From Bacteroidales bacterium (GTDB lineage: Bacteria > Bacteroidota > Bacteroidia > Bacteroidales > UBA6680): DNA of 52,881 bases. The DNA is taken from NCBI GenBank assembly GCA_025210735.1, contig JAOARD010000068.1, forward strand, positions 1 through 52,881. The letters run 5' to 3'. Both the position numbers and the translations under genes were made by a program. Positions 17,617 through 26,564 of this stretch are shown here, in pieces (the first letter of the stretch is position 1; each line of letters begins with the position of its first letter). The notes below the pieces were generated by a model. It had not been told where the DNA came from, did not search any database, and saw nothing but the letters and a program-made list of their open reading frames with translations.

Positions 17617-18330
17617 TTATCTTTTTGATACATCTCCACCACTTGATTCTCCAACATCTACATTGTGCGGATCTCCTTTATAAGAAACATCACCACCACT
17701 GCTTGCTCTGGCTTTAATACTCTCTTTTGCAAAAACTCTTGCATCTCCACCACTACTTGCATGTGCATTACAGATATCAGAAATAAACTCATAAGCATTA
17801 ATATTACTTCCGCTTGACGATTCACATATAAATTCATGTGCTTTACCATAAAGTTTAGCACTGGCACCACTACTAACATCAAGCATCACCTTATTTGCCT
17901 CAAGGTTAAGTTTAGCATCAGCACCACTGCTAACAGAAATATCTATATTGTCTGCTTTAAACATATCCTCTATATACGTATCAGAGCCAGCTTCACAGCT
18001 TAACGCTGTAAGGTCACTTACAGTTACGTATATCTTCTTTACTCTTGAAATTATTCTTTCATCAGTAAAAATTTTAAGCTCTCCGTTTATTACTTCAGTA
18101 CGTATTATGTTCTGTAGGTTTTCGTGAGTCTCAACCAATACAGAAGTCTCATCACCTTGTGTTATGTAAAGGTCAAGCCCGTTACTAACATTAATTGATG
18201 TAAAATCTTTAACATCTCTTGTCTGTTTTATTATTTCACCTTCTCCTTTTATTGAAGGACCTAATGATAATATGCACGATGACATTAAAAGTGCAATAAG
18301 AGGGATTGAAATACGAAATAGGTGTCTCAT
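17617..18330 (-). CDS. Head-GIN domain (DUF2807) lipoprotein
   Basis: 237 residues. A lipobox (LLMSSC) puts the lipidated Cys at residue 19. The mature protein is a DUF2807 domain predicted as a right-handed beta-helix. Each turn carries a Ser-Ser-Gly at about 20-residue spacing; six copies are visible (SSGADAK, SSGASAK, SSGSNIN, SSGGDAR, SSGGDVS twice). Function is unknown; such proteins are abundant in Bacteroidota, sometimes labelled putative adhesins. It is monocistronic. Confidence 0.85.
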   Translation of the reverse strand: MRHLFRISIPLIALLMSSCILSLGPSIKGEGEIIKQTRDVKDFTSINVSNGLDLYITQGDETSVLVETHENLQNIIRTEVINGELKIFTDERIISRVKKIYVTVSDLTALSCEAGSDTYIEDMFKADNIDISVSSGADAKLNLEANKVMLDVSSGASAKLYGKAHEFICESSSGSNINAYEFISDICNAHASSGGDARVFAKESIKARASSGGDVSYKGDPHNVDVGESSGGDVSKR

Positions 18331-18651
18331 CTTATTTTTCTGTTTTTTAGTTCACCTTATATGACGTAAAAAAAAGAGTTAGGTTTACTTTTAAACCAAA
18401 AAAATGTCAAAAACTTGTCAGATAAAGGTAATATTTACGTAAGTGTGTACAGTCTTGATATAGTGTTTGGTACTGAGTATTTCTGATTACGGTTGTTGAT
18501 AAATAGTATTGTTAAGAGGTGTAAATGTAATTTTTTGATGTATTTTTTGCTGATTTTGTAAAATTAATACCCGAAAATCAGAAATATATTATTAATTATG
18601 TGCCGGAATTGATATGATTAGGTTTCTTATAAATAATGGAAGGAAATAGGT
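18331..18651. other. Divergent intergenic region
   Basis: This is 321 AT-rich bases between divergent genes. It must hold both promoters, but only imperfect boxes are seen (for example TACCTTTA on the minus strand near 18425). No gene, hairpin or RNA is recognised. Confidence 0.45.
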
Positions 18652-19785
18652 GTGAAGTTAATTGTTAAAACTTTTCATGGACTAGAAGAGGTACTTGCTC
18701 AGGAATTGAGAGAATTAGGTGCCGAAAATGTTACGGTACTTAACCGAGCTGTATCTTGCGACGGCGATAAAAGATTAATGTACAGGTGTAATCTGGAGTT
18801 GCGTACAGGAATAAAGGTGCTTAAGCCTATTCACACCTTTACAGCTAATAATGAAATAGAGTTATATAAAAACATAGCTGATGTAGACTGGTCTGAGTAT
18901 ATCACCCTTTCACAGACATTTGCTATTGACTCTGTTGTGAGTTCAGAAGTGTTCAGACACTCAAAGTATGTGGCTCTTAAGTCAAAAGACGCAATAGTTG
19001 ATCAGTTTAGTAAAAAGACAGGACGTCGTCCGTTTGTTAATGCAACAGATCCTGATATTAGTATAAATATACAGGTGTCAGATAAACGATTTACTGTGTC
19101 GTTGGATAGCTCTGGAGATTCGCTTCATAAGCGAGGATACCGTAATAGTATGCATGATGCCCCAATTAATGAGGTTCTTGCTGCGGGGCTTATTGCATTA
19201 TCAGGTTGGGATAAAGATACTCCACTTATTGATCCTATGTGTGGTTCAGGAACTATTCCTATTGAAGCGGCAATGCGTGCAGCCAATATTCCAACGGGAA
19301 TAATTCGTAAAAAGTACGGTTTTATGAACTGGAAAAACTACGATAAGGATTTGTGGACAGATGTTTTTGATACAGCAAAATCTAAGATTAATAAAGCTGG
19401 TTTTGATATATCTGCTTTTGATGTATCTGCTCGTGCAATAAGTATGTCAAGAGGAGCTTTAGCTGATGTGAGATTAACAGATTTTGTTAAACTAAAGCGT
19501 AAAGCATTTGAAAAGAATAAAGCACCAGAAGGTAAAAAAGGTATAATTATAATGAATCCTCCTTATGGTGAGCGATTACAGAAAGAGGATATCTACGGTT
19601 TTTATCATGGTATAGGATCAAACCTAAAGCGTAACTACGAGGGTTATGATGCTTGGATTATCAGTTCAAATGATGATGCTTTGGAAAGTCTTGGATTAAG
19701 ACCATTTAAGAGTTATACACTGTATAACGGAGCATTAGAGTGTAAATTCCAGAAGTATACAATACTAGAGAACTCTGTAGAGTAA
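18652..19785 (+). CDS. THUMP-domain class I SAM-dependent RNA methyltransferase, RlmL-like
   Basis: 377 residues. An N-terminal THUMP/ferredoxin-like region (about 1-165) is followed by a Rossmann methyltransferase domain. The SAM motif is DPMCGSGTIPIEAA (from D194) and the catalytic NPPYGER is at 302-308, as in N2-guanine methyltransferases such as RlmL (23S rRNA G2445) and TrmN. The RlmK half of the E. coli fusion is absent. The start is GTG with an AAGGA about 8 bases upstream, one of the few Shine-Dalgarno-like sites here. A terminator follows. Confidence 0.88.
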   Translation: MKLIVKTFHGLEEVLAQELRELGAENVTVLNRAVSCDGDKRLMYRCNLELRTGIKVLKPIHTFTANNEIELYKNIADVDWSEYITLSQTFAIDSVVSSEVFRHSKYVALKSKDAIVDQFSKKTGRRPFVNATDPDISINIQVSDKRFTVSLDSSGDSLHKRGYRNSMHDAPINEVLAAGLIALSGWDKDTPLIDPMCGSGTIPIEAAMRAANIPTGIIRKKYGFMNWKNYDKDLWTDVFDTAKSKINKAGFDISAFDVSARAISMSRGALADVRLTDFVKLKRKAFEKNKAPEGKKGIIIMNPPYGERLQKEDIYGFYHGIGSNLKRNYEGYDAWIISSNDDALESLGLRPFKSYTLYNGALECKFQKYTILENSVE

Positions 19786-19805
19786 TCTGTTTACAATATT
19801 ATTAA

Positions 19806-19841
19806 AAAGAGAGATTATCAATATTATGGTAATCTCTCTTT
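19806..19841. terminator. Bidirectional terminator
   Basis: Perfect 12-bp stem AAAGAGAGATTA / TAATCTCTCTTT, 12-base loop, with a T-rich tail on the plus side. It lies between the convergent methyltransferase and mqnD genes. Confidence 0.88.
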
Positions 19842-19866
19842 CTATTTTATAGCAATTGTGTGTATA

Positions 19867-20712
19867 TTAATCTATAAATATTTTATTATTTATAATATCA
19901 TCAGATATACTCTCTGAACTGGCAATAAGCTTTTCAACAGCTTCAAGCCCCTTATCTCCAATATCTGTAGAGTAATTATTTACATATAATCTTATGTGAT
20001 TATACATCACATCATCATTCATATCCTGCGCATGCTCTTTTACAAAATTGTAGCTCTCATCCGGATTTTTAAAGGCAAACTCAATACTATTTTTTAGAAT
20101 ATTATTGATCTCTGTTTTGTCATTGTCTGCAATACCTCTTCTTATAGCAATACCACCTAAAGGAATAGGCAGAGATGTTTTTTGTTCCCAAATTTCACCT
20201 AAATCGGCAATAAGCTTTAATCCTTTGCTGGCATATGTAAATCTTGTTTCATGAATAATAACACCGGCATCAACCTCGTTACTTAAAATAGCCTCCTCAA
20301 TATCAGAGAACAGATACTCTTTTCTGTTTTTAGCCTGCGGAAAAGCAATATTTAATAGCATGTTTGCTGTAGTATGTTCTCCCGGAATCGCAATTTTTAT
20401 GTCAGAAAGCTCATCAGGATATATCTTATGTTTACTTATAAGTAACGGACCATTATTATTACCTAATGCACTACCTGATCTTAATAACTGATAATAAGGT
20501 GCAATCTTAGGATATAAACCATAACTCAGCTTTGAGATGTCAAGAGTCTGTTCTACAGCCATCTTATTTAACTCTTCAACATCTGCCATAACAAGCTCAA
20601 ATTCATAATTCAGAGTATCAATCTTATTATGTATTAAAGCATCAAACATAAAAGTATCGTTAGGGCAAGTTGATATTCCTAACCTATATATCTTCTTTTT
20701 ATCTTTTTTCAT
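19867..20712 (-). CDS. mqnD: 1,4-dihydroxy-6-naphthoate synthase
   Basis: 281 residues, a periplasmic-binding-protein-like fold used as an enzyme. It converts cyclic dehypoxanthine futalosine to 1,4-dihydroxy-6-naphthoate in the futalosine route to menaquinone. Typical text includes GISTCPNDTFMFDAL, KLSYG, IPGEHTTANMLL and the conserved IHETRF. It has no signal peptide, consistent with a cytoplasmic enzyme. It overlaps mqnB by 4 bases, so the two are translated together. The other mqn genes are not in the window. Confidence 0.93.
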   Translation of the reverse strand: MKKDKKKIYRLGISTCPNDTFMFDALIHNKIDTLNYEFELVMADVEELNKMAVEQTLDISKLSYGLYPKIAPYYQLLRSGSALGNNNGPLLISKHKIYPDELSDIKIAIPGEHTTANMLLNIAFPQAKNRKEYLFSDIEEAILSNEVDAGVIIHETRFTYASKGLKLIADLGEIWEQKTSLPIPLGGIAIRRGIADNDKTEINNILKNSIEFAFKNPDESYNFVKEHAQDMNDDVMYNHIRLYVNNYSTDIGDKGLEAVEKLIASSESISDDIINNKIFID

Positions 20713-21398
20713 TGTTCAGAAATCTCCAGTAATATATTGTATGTTGTAGTGCAAAGATTCTTTATAGCAAGCGGGATATTCCATCTGTTTTTATCCCTGC
20801 TCTCAACATAGTTAGATATCGATCTAATAAGTATATAATCTATATTCTCCATTTCAGATACATATGCAACAGCAGCTCCCTCCATGCTTTCAGTATCTGC
20901 ATTATACACTGATCTGAATCTGTTTATTGATTCGCGATTGCCATGTGCTGTATTTACAGTTATACCAGATACATCTCTCAGATTTTTATATGTATCTGAG
21001 TTAACCACCGTATTATTAAATATCTTTCCCTGTCTGAAAGGTAAACTATCCGGATTCATGAATCCGGATCTCATAAATGGTACATATGAATCTTTATTTT
21101 CATATCCAAGATCGCCAATCTCCTCAGTACATACTTTTACAACATCACCAATAGATATATCGTTATTAAAACTACCGGCAATCCCCATATTTATAATCAG
21201 GTCAGGATTACCTGTAACAATCTCCTTAGTAAGTGTATATGATGTAAATAGTGTTCCCATATCACTAATTACTGTTTTTACACTTATTGAATTAATTTCA
21301 GAAACATATACTTTATCCGAAACCTTTTCTGTATTCAGTTTGTTTAATAACGGTATAACCTCTTGTTCTGTAGCAGCAATTATTAAAATATCTGTCAT
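20709..21398 (-). CDS. mqnB: Futalosine hydrolase
   Basis: 229 residues of the nucleoside phosphorylase/hydrolase fold. It cleaves futalosine to dehypoxanthinyl futalosine and hypoxanthine, upstream of MqnC and MqnD. Motifs are INMGIAGSF, an acidic-loop segment SIGDVVKV and the active-site ESMEGAAVAYV with a downstream RSISNYV. It starts the minus-strand mqnB-mqnD operon. The 72-base divergent gap to the PTPS gene holds no exact promoter box. Confidence 0.92.
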   Translation of the reverse strand: MTDILIIAATEQEVIPLLNKLNTEKVSDKVYVSEINSISVKTVISDMGTLFTSYTLTKEIVTGNPDLIINMGIAGSFNNDISIGDVVKVCTEEIGDLGYENKDSYVPFMRSGFMNPDSLPFRQGKIFNNTVVNSDTYKNLRDVSGITVNTAHGNRESINRFRSVYNADTESMEGAAVAYVSEMENIDYILIRSISNYVESRDKNRWNIPLAIKNLCTTTYNILLEISEQ

Positions 21399-21470
21399 TT
21401 GTTTAATTAAATACAGTTCGAAGATAGGTAAAAATCATGAGAATTATAATAAACACAAAATTCAGTTAGA

Positions 21471-21881
21471 ATGATCTATTTAACAAGAAGAGAGCGATTT
21501 AATTCAGCCCACAGACTGTTTTGTCCTGATTTTACTGATCAGGAAAATTATGAAATATACGGAAAGTGTTCAAACCCAAATTGGCACGGGCATAATTATG
21601 AGTTGTTTGTTACAGTTAAAGGTGAGGTAGATGCTAAATTGGGGTATGCAGCAAACCTTTCGTCAATTAGTAAGATTATTAAAGAGCAGGTAATAGAGAA
21701 AGTTGATCATAAAAACTTAAATTTGGAGGTCGATTTCCTTAAAGATATGGTAACATCAACAGAGAATCTGGCTATTTGTATATGGGAACAGCTTGAAGAT
21801 CATATAAAAATGTTGGGTGTTGATTTACATTGTGTAAAGGTTGTAGAGACAGAGAATAATTTTGTTGAGTATTATGGATAA
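21471..21881 (+). CDS. 6-pyruvoyl/6-carboxytetrahydropterin synthase family protein
   Basis: 136 residues. Zinc ligands are H14 (FNSAHR), H39 and H41 (WHGHNY). The catalytic Cys is C33 in YGKCSNPNWHGHNYE, with D79-H80 (VDHKNL) and E126 (VVETENN). The family covers QueD (queuosine) and PTPS (tetrahydrobiopterin). This sequence follows the animal PTPS pattern closely (GKCxNPNxHGHNY, DHKNL, STENLAxxIW, ETxNN). It lies 11 bases before folE, whose product dihydroneopterin triphosphate is the substrate of both enzymes. Which product is made cannot be settled here. Confidence 0.88.
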   Translation: MIYLTRRERFNSAHRLFCPDFTDQENYEIYGKCSNPNWHGHNYELFVTVKGEVDAKLGYAANLSSISKIIKEQVIEKVDHKNLNLEVDFLKDMVTSTENLAICIWEQLEDHIKMLGVDLHCVKVVETENNFVEYYG

Positions 21882-21892
21882 ATATAATAACT

Positions 21893-22531
21893 ATGGAGAT
21901 ATTATTTAATGAATCTGATGAGTCAACAGACTTTGGATATGTCAGATCAGATAGATGGAATGATACAAAAGTTGCCGAAATAGCATCACACTATAAAGAG
22001 ATAATTAAACTATTGGGCGAAGATCCGTCTAGAGAAGGATTGATTAAAACACCAGAGAGAGTTGCAAAAGCAATGATGTTCCTTACACAAGGATATAGTC
22101 AGGATCCGGTAAAGATTCTGAAATCGGCAATGTTTAAAGAAGACTACAGACACATGGTGTTGGTAAAAGATATTGAGCTGTACTCTATGTGTGAGCATCA
22201 TATGTTACCTTTTTTTGGAAAAGCGCATGTGGCTTATATACCTAATGGTTATATTACCGGATTAAGTAAAATTGCAAGAGTAGTTGAGGCAGCTTCTCGC
22301 AAACTTCAGGTACAGGAGAGGCTTACAAATGAAATTCGCGATGCAATACAGGATACTCTTAACCCTATGGGAGTGGGTGTTGTAATAGAAGCGCAACATA
22401 TGTGTATGCAGATGAGAGGAGTACAGAAACAGAATTCAGTAACAACAACATCGGCATTTACAGGTGCTTTTATAAATAATATAAAAACCAGAGAAGAGTT
22501 TATAAACCTTATTGGTACTAGGTTACATTAG
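21893..22531 (+). CDS. folE: GTP cyclohydrolase I
   Basis: 212 residues, full length. It converts GTP to 7,8-dihydroneopterin triphosphate for folate and related pterins. Zinc ligands are C100, H103 (SMCEHHMLPFFGK) and C171 (AQHMCMQMRGV); other family text includes LTQGY, GLSKIARVVE and VQERLT. It is co-transcribed with the PTPS-family gene upstream (11-base gap) and ends at a long terminator hairpin. Confidence 0.95.
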   Translation: MEILFNESDESTDFGYVRSDRWNDTKVAEIASHYKEIIKLLGEDPSREGLIKTPERVAKAMMFLTQGYSQDPVKILKSAMFKEDYRHMVLVKDIELYSMCEHHMLPFFGKAHVAYIPNGYITGLSKIARVVEAASRKLQVQERLTNEIRDAIQDTLNPMGVGVVIEAQHMCMQMRGVQKQNSVTTTSAFTGAFINNIKTREEFINLIGTRLH

Positions 22532-22552
22532 AATTAATGTGTAAATAATCAG

Positions 22553-22599
22553 AAAATTAACAATAATCTATATCGTAGGTGTAGATTATTGTTAATTTT
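22553..22599 (+). terminator. Terminator after folE
   Basis: Perfect 18-bp stem (22553-22570 with 22582-22599, core TTAACAATAATCTA / TAGATTATTGTTAA) and an 11-base loop, closing with TTTT. Its 3' arm contains the fabD -7 box. Confidence 0.85.
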
Positions 22600-22600
22600 G
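22593..22600 (+). promoter_or_regulatory. Promoter -7 box (TAATTTTG) of fabD
   Basis: Exact TAnnTTTG match 25 bases before the fabD start, inside the 3' arm of the folE terminator. No -33 match at 19-21 bp. Confidence 0.5.
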
Positions 22601-22624
22601 TGACCGAATTATAAAAGACTTTTT

Positions 22625-23512
22625 ATGAAGGCATATGTATTTCCTGGGCAGGGAGCTCAGTTTGTTGGTATGGGGAAAGATCTTTATGACAACTCTCCAT
22701 TAGCGAAAGAACTTTTTGAAAAAGCTAACGAGATATTAGGATTTCGTATAACTGATCTTATGTTTGAAGGAACAGATGAGGATCTTAAGCAGACTAAGGT
22801 TACTCAGCCTGCTATCTTTCTTCACTCAGTAATCCTTGCAAAAACATTAGGCGATGACTTTAAGCCAGAGATGGTAGCGGGTCACTCACTAGGCGAATTT
22901 TCAGCACTTGTTGCTGCCGGAGCATTAAGCTTTGAGGACGGTTTAACACTTGTTGCTAAGCGTGCAAATGCAATGCAGAAAGCATGTGAGGCTGAGCCAT
23001 CAACAATGGCTGCTATTGTTGGTATGGACGATGAGACAGTTGAGAAAATTTGTGGTGAGATTGACGAAGTTGTTGTTCCTGCAAACTACAATACTGTAGG
23101 GCAGTTGGTTATATCTGGATCATTCAAAGGAATTGATCTTGCTATTGAGAAACTAACAGAGGCTGGTGCAAAAAGGGCAATCAAATTACCTGTTGGTGGA
23201 GCTTTCCACTCGCCACTTATGGAGCCAGCAAGAGCTGAGCTTGAAAAAGCTATTAACGAAACAAATATTCAATCGCCTGTTTGTCCGGTATACCAGAATG
23301 TTAATGCAACAGCTGTTACCGATGCTGAGGAGATAAAGAAGAATCTTGTAGCACAGTTAACAGCTCCTGTAAAATGGACACAAACAGTTAAGAATATGAT
23401 TACGAATGGTGTAACATCTTATACTGAGGTTGGTCCAGGTAAAGTTCTTCAGGGACTTGTTAAAAAGGTTGATAGAAAAATGCCTTGCGAAAGTGCTGTA
23501 TTTGCAGTTTAA
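22625..23512 (+). CDS. fabD: Malonyl-CoA:ACP transacylase
   Basis: 295 residues, normal length. It loads malonyl groups onto acyl carrier protein for fatty acid synthesis. The nucleophile is S88 (GHSLGEF) and the partner His is H195 (GGAFHSPLM). The N-terminal FPGQGAQFVGMG and the late EVGPGKVLQGLVKK are also typical. Unlike in many bacteria it stands alone, without fabH, fabG or acpP, and ends at its own terminator. Confidence 0.96.
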   Translation: MKAYVFPGQGAQFVGMGKDLYDNSPLAKELFEKANEILGFRITDLMFEGTDEDLKQTKVTQPAIFLHSVILAKTLGDDFKPEMVAGHSLGEFSALVAAGALSFEDGLTLVAKRANAMQKACEAEPSTMAAIVGMDDETVEKICGEIDEVVVPANYNTVGQLVISGSFKGIDLAIEKLTEAGAKRAIKLPVGGAFHSPLMEPARAELEKAINETNIQSPVCPVYQNVNATAVTDAEEIKKNLVAQLTAPVKWTQTVKNMITNGVTSYTEVGPGKVLQGLVKKVDRKMPCESAVFAV

Positions 23513-23532
23513 TTAATAACTATGATATTATC

Positions 23533-23561
23533 AAAAGGTTGCTTGTAAAGGGCAACCTTTT
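23533..23561 (+). terminator. Terminator after fabD
   Basis: Perfect 10-bp stem AAAAGGTTGC / GCAACCTTTT with a 9-base loop and a following run of T. Confidence 0.9.
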
Positions 23562-23697
23562 TTGTTTATACATATAACATCTGTTTCTGAGATAATATCA
23601 ATTTATATAGTTTGTCTGGTACTTTACCTGAGTGACTCATAAAATCTTATATGATATAAAAATAGGTTAGCAATAAGTAAAACATAAATTGTTTTGC

Positions 23698-23728
23698 TTT
23701 GACTGTTTCTGTAAAATATTTAACTTTG
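23698..23728 (+). promoter_or_regulatory. Promoter of the giant surface-protein operon
   Basis: TTTG at 23698-23701, 19 bp, then TAACTTTG at 23721-23728. Both elements and the spacing fit the Bacteroidota primary sigma-factor consensus; it is the best promoter in the window. It predicts a leader of about 105 bases before the ATG at 23844. Confidence 0.82.
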
Positions 23729-23843
23729 TGCAATATTACAAAAACAACTTAGTTATTTGCTTTTTAACAGAATGTTATAAATGCGTATTATTAGGTAATG
23801 CTATGTATATTAGTTGTTTTATATTTATAAAACCCCATTAACT

Positions 23844-24788
23844 ATGAAAAAGATTTATATTACAGTATTTATACTATCTATATCATTTCTTACGTCGTTT
23901 GCTCAGAATCAGAGATTAATAGATGATGCTATTACCAGAATAGGCAATGGTGAGTTATCGTTTAAATCGCTTAATAAGATAATAAAGAGTGCCGATAAAA
24001 CAGGCATAGATAATATTATAAGAGAATGCTCTGATACTATAACAGAGCGAAGAGTGTCAGCTTATATCTTGTTAAAAATTGTTGGTAAAAGAACAGAGAG
24101 CGGTGATGTTAAACAAAAGTGTTTGAAAACCTTTGTAAATGGTCTTAACGATACAGATACAGAGATATCTACAAGATGTATAAGGTCTGTAACAGAGTAT
24201 GATAAAGTACTTATAAACGATGATATAATTACAGATTTAGAAGACAATACCCTTAACCTAAGGGGTAATAAATCTGAAATTATAAGATATTTTGGCTATT
24301 TGGGAGGAGAGAGAGCAAATAGATATCTTGATAAGATAGCAAAAGAGGATACACTGCTTACTAATATTGATAAGTGGAATATTAAACTTGCAAAAGCCAG
24401 ATGCGGAGATTCAGAAGCCGCAAACTATTGCCTTACCAAAGTTAAAAGATTATCAGTTAACGATGATTTTATATATGAAATTGTTCCAGATCTTATATAT
24501 ACAGGAAATAGACAACTTATAGATTATGTTGCTGATATAATGTTAAGCAAAGAGAAGAGTTGTAGCAGTGCAAATTCTGAGATTGATACAAAAATTCTTT
24601 GTGGCTATCGTATTATGGAGATGCTGGCATCTGTTATTGTTGATTTTCCCGTTAAAATAGATGATTCTGGTGAGTTAGATACTGATGATTATGTATCGGC
24701 ACTGAAAAAGTGTTGTAATTGGATAGAGAACAAAAGAGATAGCTATGAGATATTAGTTGATAGCTATAACCCTATAGATTATTTATAG
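23844..24788 (+). CDS. Exported HEAT-like helical protein, first gene of the surface operon
   Basis: I start it at the ATG at 23844 because this gives a clean signal peptide (MKKIYITVFILSISFLTSFA, then Q); an in-frame ATG at 23814 would only add ten residues before it. The mature part (314 residues in all) is a run of short helices with repeated phrases like RRVSAYILLKIVGKR and TRCIRSVTEYDKVL, suggesting HEAT/ARM-type repeats. Function is unknown; it may be a periplasmic adaptor. The next gene follows after 12 bases. Confidence 0.68.
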   Translation: MKKIYITVFILSISFLTSFAQNQRLIDDAITRIGNGELSFKSLNKIIKSADKTGIDNIIRECSDTITERRVSAYILLKIVGKRTESGDVKQKCLKTFVNGLNDTDTEISTRCIRSVTEYDKVLINDDIITDLEDNTLNLRGNKSEIIRYFGYLGGERANRYLDKIAKEDTLLTNIDKWNIKLAKARCGDSEAANYCLTKVKRLSVNDDFIYEIVPDLIYTGNRQLIDYVADIMLSKEKSCSSANSEIDTKILCGYRIMEMLASVIVDFPVKIDDSGELDTDDYVSALKKCCNWIENKRDSYEILVDSYNPIDYL

Positions 24789-24800
24789 CCATAAGTTTGT

Positions 24801-26564
24801 ATGTTAAGAACTTTTGTTTTTATTATATTTTTCTGTGTATTTAGCAGTATAATATATGCGCAGGAACTATCCGGATTGATAGAGAGAGATCCGGTAAAAT
24901 TATCAGGATCATTAAGTACGAACCATGTTTTTACATCTTCGTCAGACCCTAATAACAATAGAATGCCTTATAGTTATGTTATATCCGGAAGTTTAAATAC
25001 CTCGCTTTATGATATAATAAATGTACCGCTTAGTTTCACTTACAGTAATGAACAGTTTAACTATTCGCAACCATTTAATTTTAATCAGTTTGGTATGCAA
25101 CCTTCATACAAATGGGTTAAAACATATATAGGATATAACAGCATGGTTTTCGGAAAGTATACAATGAGTGGACATCAGTTTTTGGGTGTTGGCATTGAAC
25201 TTACTCCTCCTAAATCAATCTTCAGGTTTAGCTCAGTGTATGGTAGGTTTGTAAAAGCAGTAGAAGAAGATACATTATCAACTTCTAATACACCAGCGTA
25301 CAGAAGGATGGGATATGGTTTTAAAGCCGGTGTACAGAAGAACGGAAACGAGGTGTACCTGACTATATTTAAGGCAGAAGATAAGATTGGCTCGCTAGAG
25401 AAAGCTATAATTAAATCTGATATCAAACCACAGGAAAACCTTGTTATTGGTTTAAATGGTCAGACATCAATTACCAAGAATATAAAGTTAAAAGCAGATA
25501 TTGCATATAGTATTATTGCAAGAGATCTGTTTTTACCTGAAGAGAAAAATAGCGGACTAATACGGTTTTTTAATTTCTGGATAACCAATCGTGAATCGAT
25601 GGATAGTTATTGGGCAGGTAGTGTAAGTGCCGATTATAATATAAAGGGTGGAAGTATTGGTTTACAGTATGAGAGAATAGACCCCGGATATACAACTATG
25701 GGGGCTTACTATTTTACCAACGATCTGGAGAATATTGCAGCAACATTCAATAAACAGTTGTTTAAGGGACTACTTAATGTAAGCGGAAATGTTGGTTACG
25801 AGCGTAATAACCTTAATAGCAAGAGTGAATCAACATCAAACAGATTAGTAACATCTGCAAATGTTGTTGTTGTACCTAATAATAGAATCAATGTTGGTCT
25901 TAATTTTTCAAACTTTAAATCATACACACATATAAGAAGTGTGTTTGATAAGATTAATCAGGTAACTCCATATGAGAATATTGATACGTTAAAATTTACT
26001 CAGATAACTACCCAGATAGGTGCAAATTCATCATTTAAGATAGGCGATATTAGTGGAAAGAAATTGACCCAAAATCTATCAATAAGTTTCGATTATCAAA
26101 AAGCCTCTTCGTTAGAGCACTCTAAAGATGATATCAGCAACTTTTATAATGGTGGGGCGTACTACAATGTAGCAGATAAGAAGTATAAACTTAACTCTAC
26201 TCTGGGCATTAATATGAATTATAGTGATCTATCCTCAGGATCCTCGTTTACATTTGGTCCCAGTCTGTCATTAAGCAGACCATTCTTCAAGAAAAAAATG
26301 AAGGCAAGATTCTCCGTTGCTTATAATAAATCATTTGCTGATAGTAAAGCTATATCAAGAGCATTAATGTTCAGGTGTGGTGGCTCATATAAAATTAAAG
26401 AGGCGCACTCATTAAATCTTAATGCACTTGTTGCAATGCGAAAAAGATTTAAATCAGAGACTAAATCGATAAATGAATTTACTGTAACATTTGGTTACGC
26501 ATACAATTTTTCTGTGAAGAATATCTTCAGTAAGAAGAAACAAAAGACTGACAATAATGAATAA
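24801..26564 (+). CDS. Predicted outer-membrane beta-barrel protein
   Basis: 587 residues. Signal peptide MLRTFVFIIFFCVFSSIIYA. Nearly the whole mature chain alternates polar and hydrophobic residues in strand-length blocks separated by short turns (for example NVPLSFTYSNEQF, NISLGLNFSNF-like segments, AYNFSVKN), typical of a large outer-membrane barrel. It has no plug or TonB-box text that I recognise, and the end is a charged tail (KKKQKTDNNE) rather than a terminal Phe. The family is not known to me. It overlaps the next gene by 8 bases, implying coupled translation and perhaps a shared complex. Confidence 0.62.
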   Translation: MLRTFVFIIFFCVFSSIIYAQELSGLIERDPVKLSGSLSTNHVFTSSSDPNNNRMPYSYVISGSLNTSLYDIINVPLSFTYSNEQFNYSQPFNFNQFGMQPSYKWVKTYIGYNSMVFGKYTMSGHQFLGVGIELTPPKSIFRFSSVYGRFVKAVEEDTLSTSNTPAYRRMGYGFKAGVQKNGNEVYLTIFKAEDKIGSLEKAIIKSDIKPQENLVIGLNGQTSITKNIKLKADIAYSIIARDLFLPEEKNSGLIRFFNFWITNRESMDSYWAGSVSADYNIKGGSIGLQYERIDPGYTTMGAYYFTNDLENIAATFNKQLFKGLLNVSGNVGYERNNLNSKSESTSNRLVTSANVVVVPNNRINVGLNFSNFKSYTHIRSVFDKINQVTPYENIDTLKFTQITTQIGANSSFKIGDISGKKLTQNLSISFDYQKASSLEHSKDDISNFYNGGAYYNVADKKYKLNSTLGINMNYSDLSSGSSFTFGPSLSLSRPFFKKKMKARFSVAYNKSFADSKAISRALMFRCGGSYKIKEAHSLNLNALVAMRKRFKSETKSINEFTVTFGYAYNFSVKNIFSKKKQKTDNNE

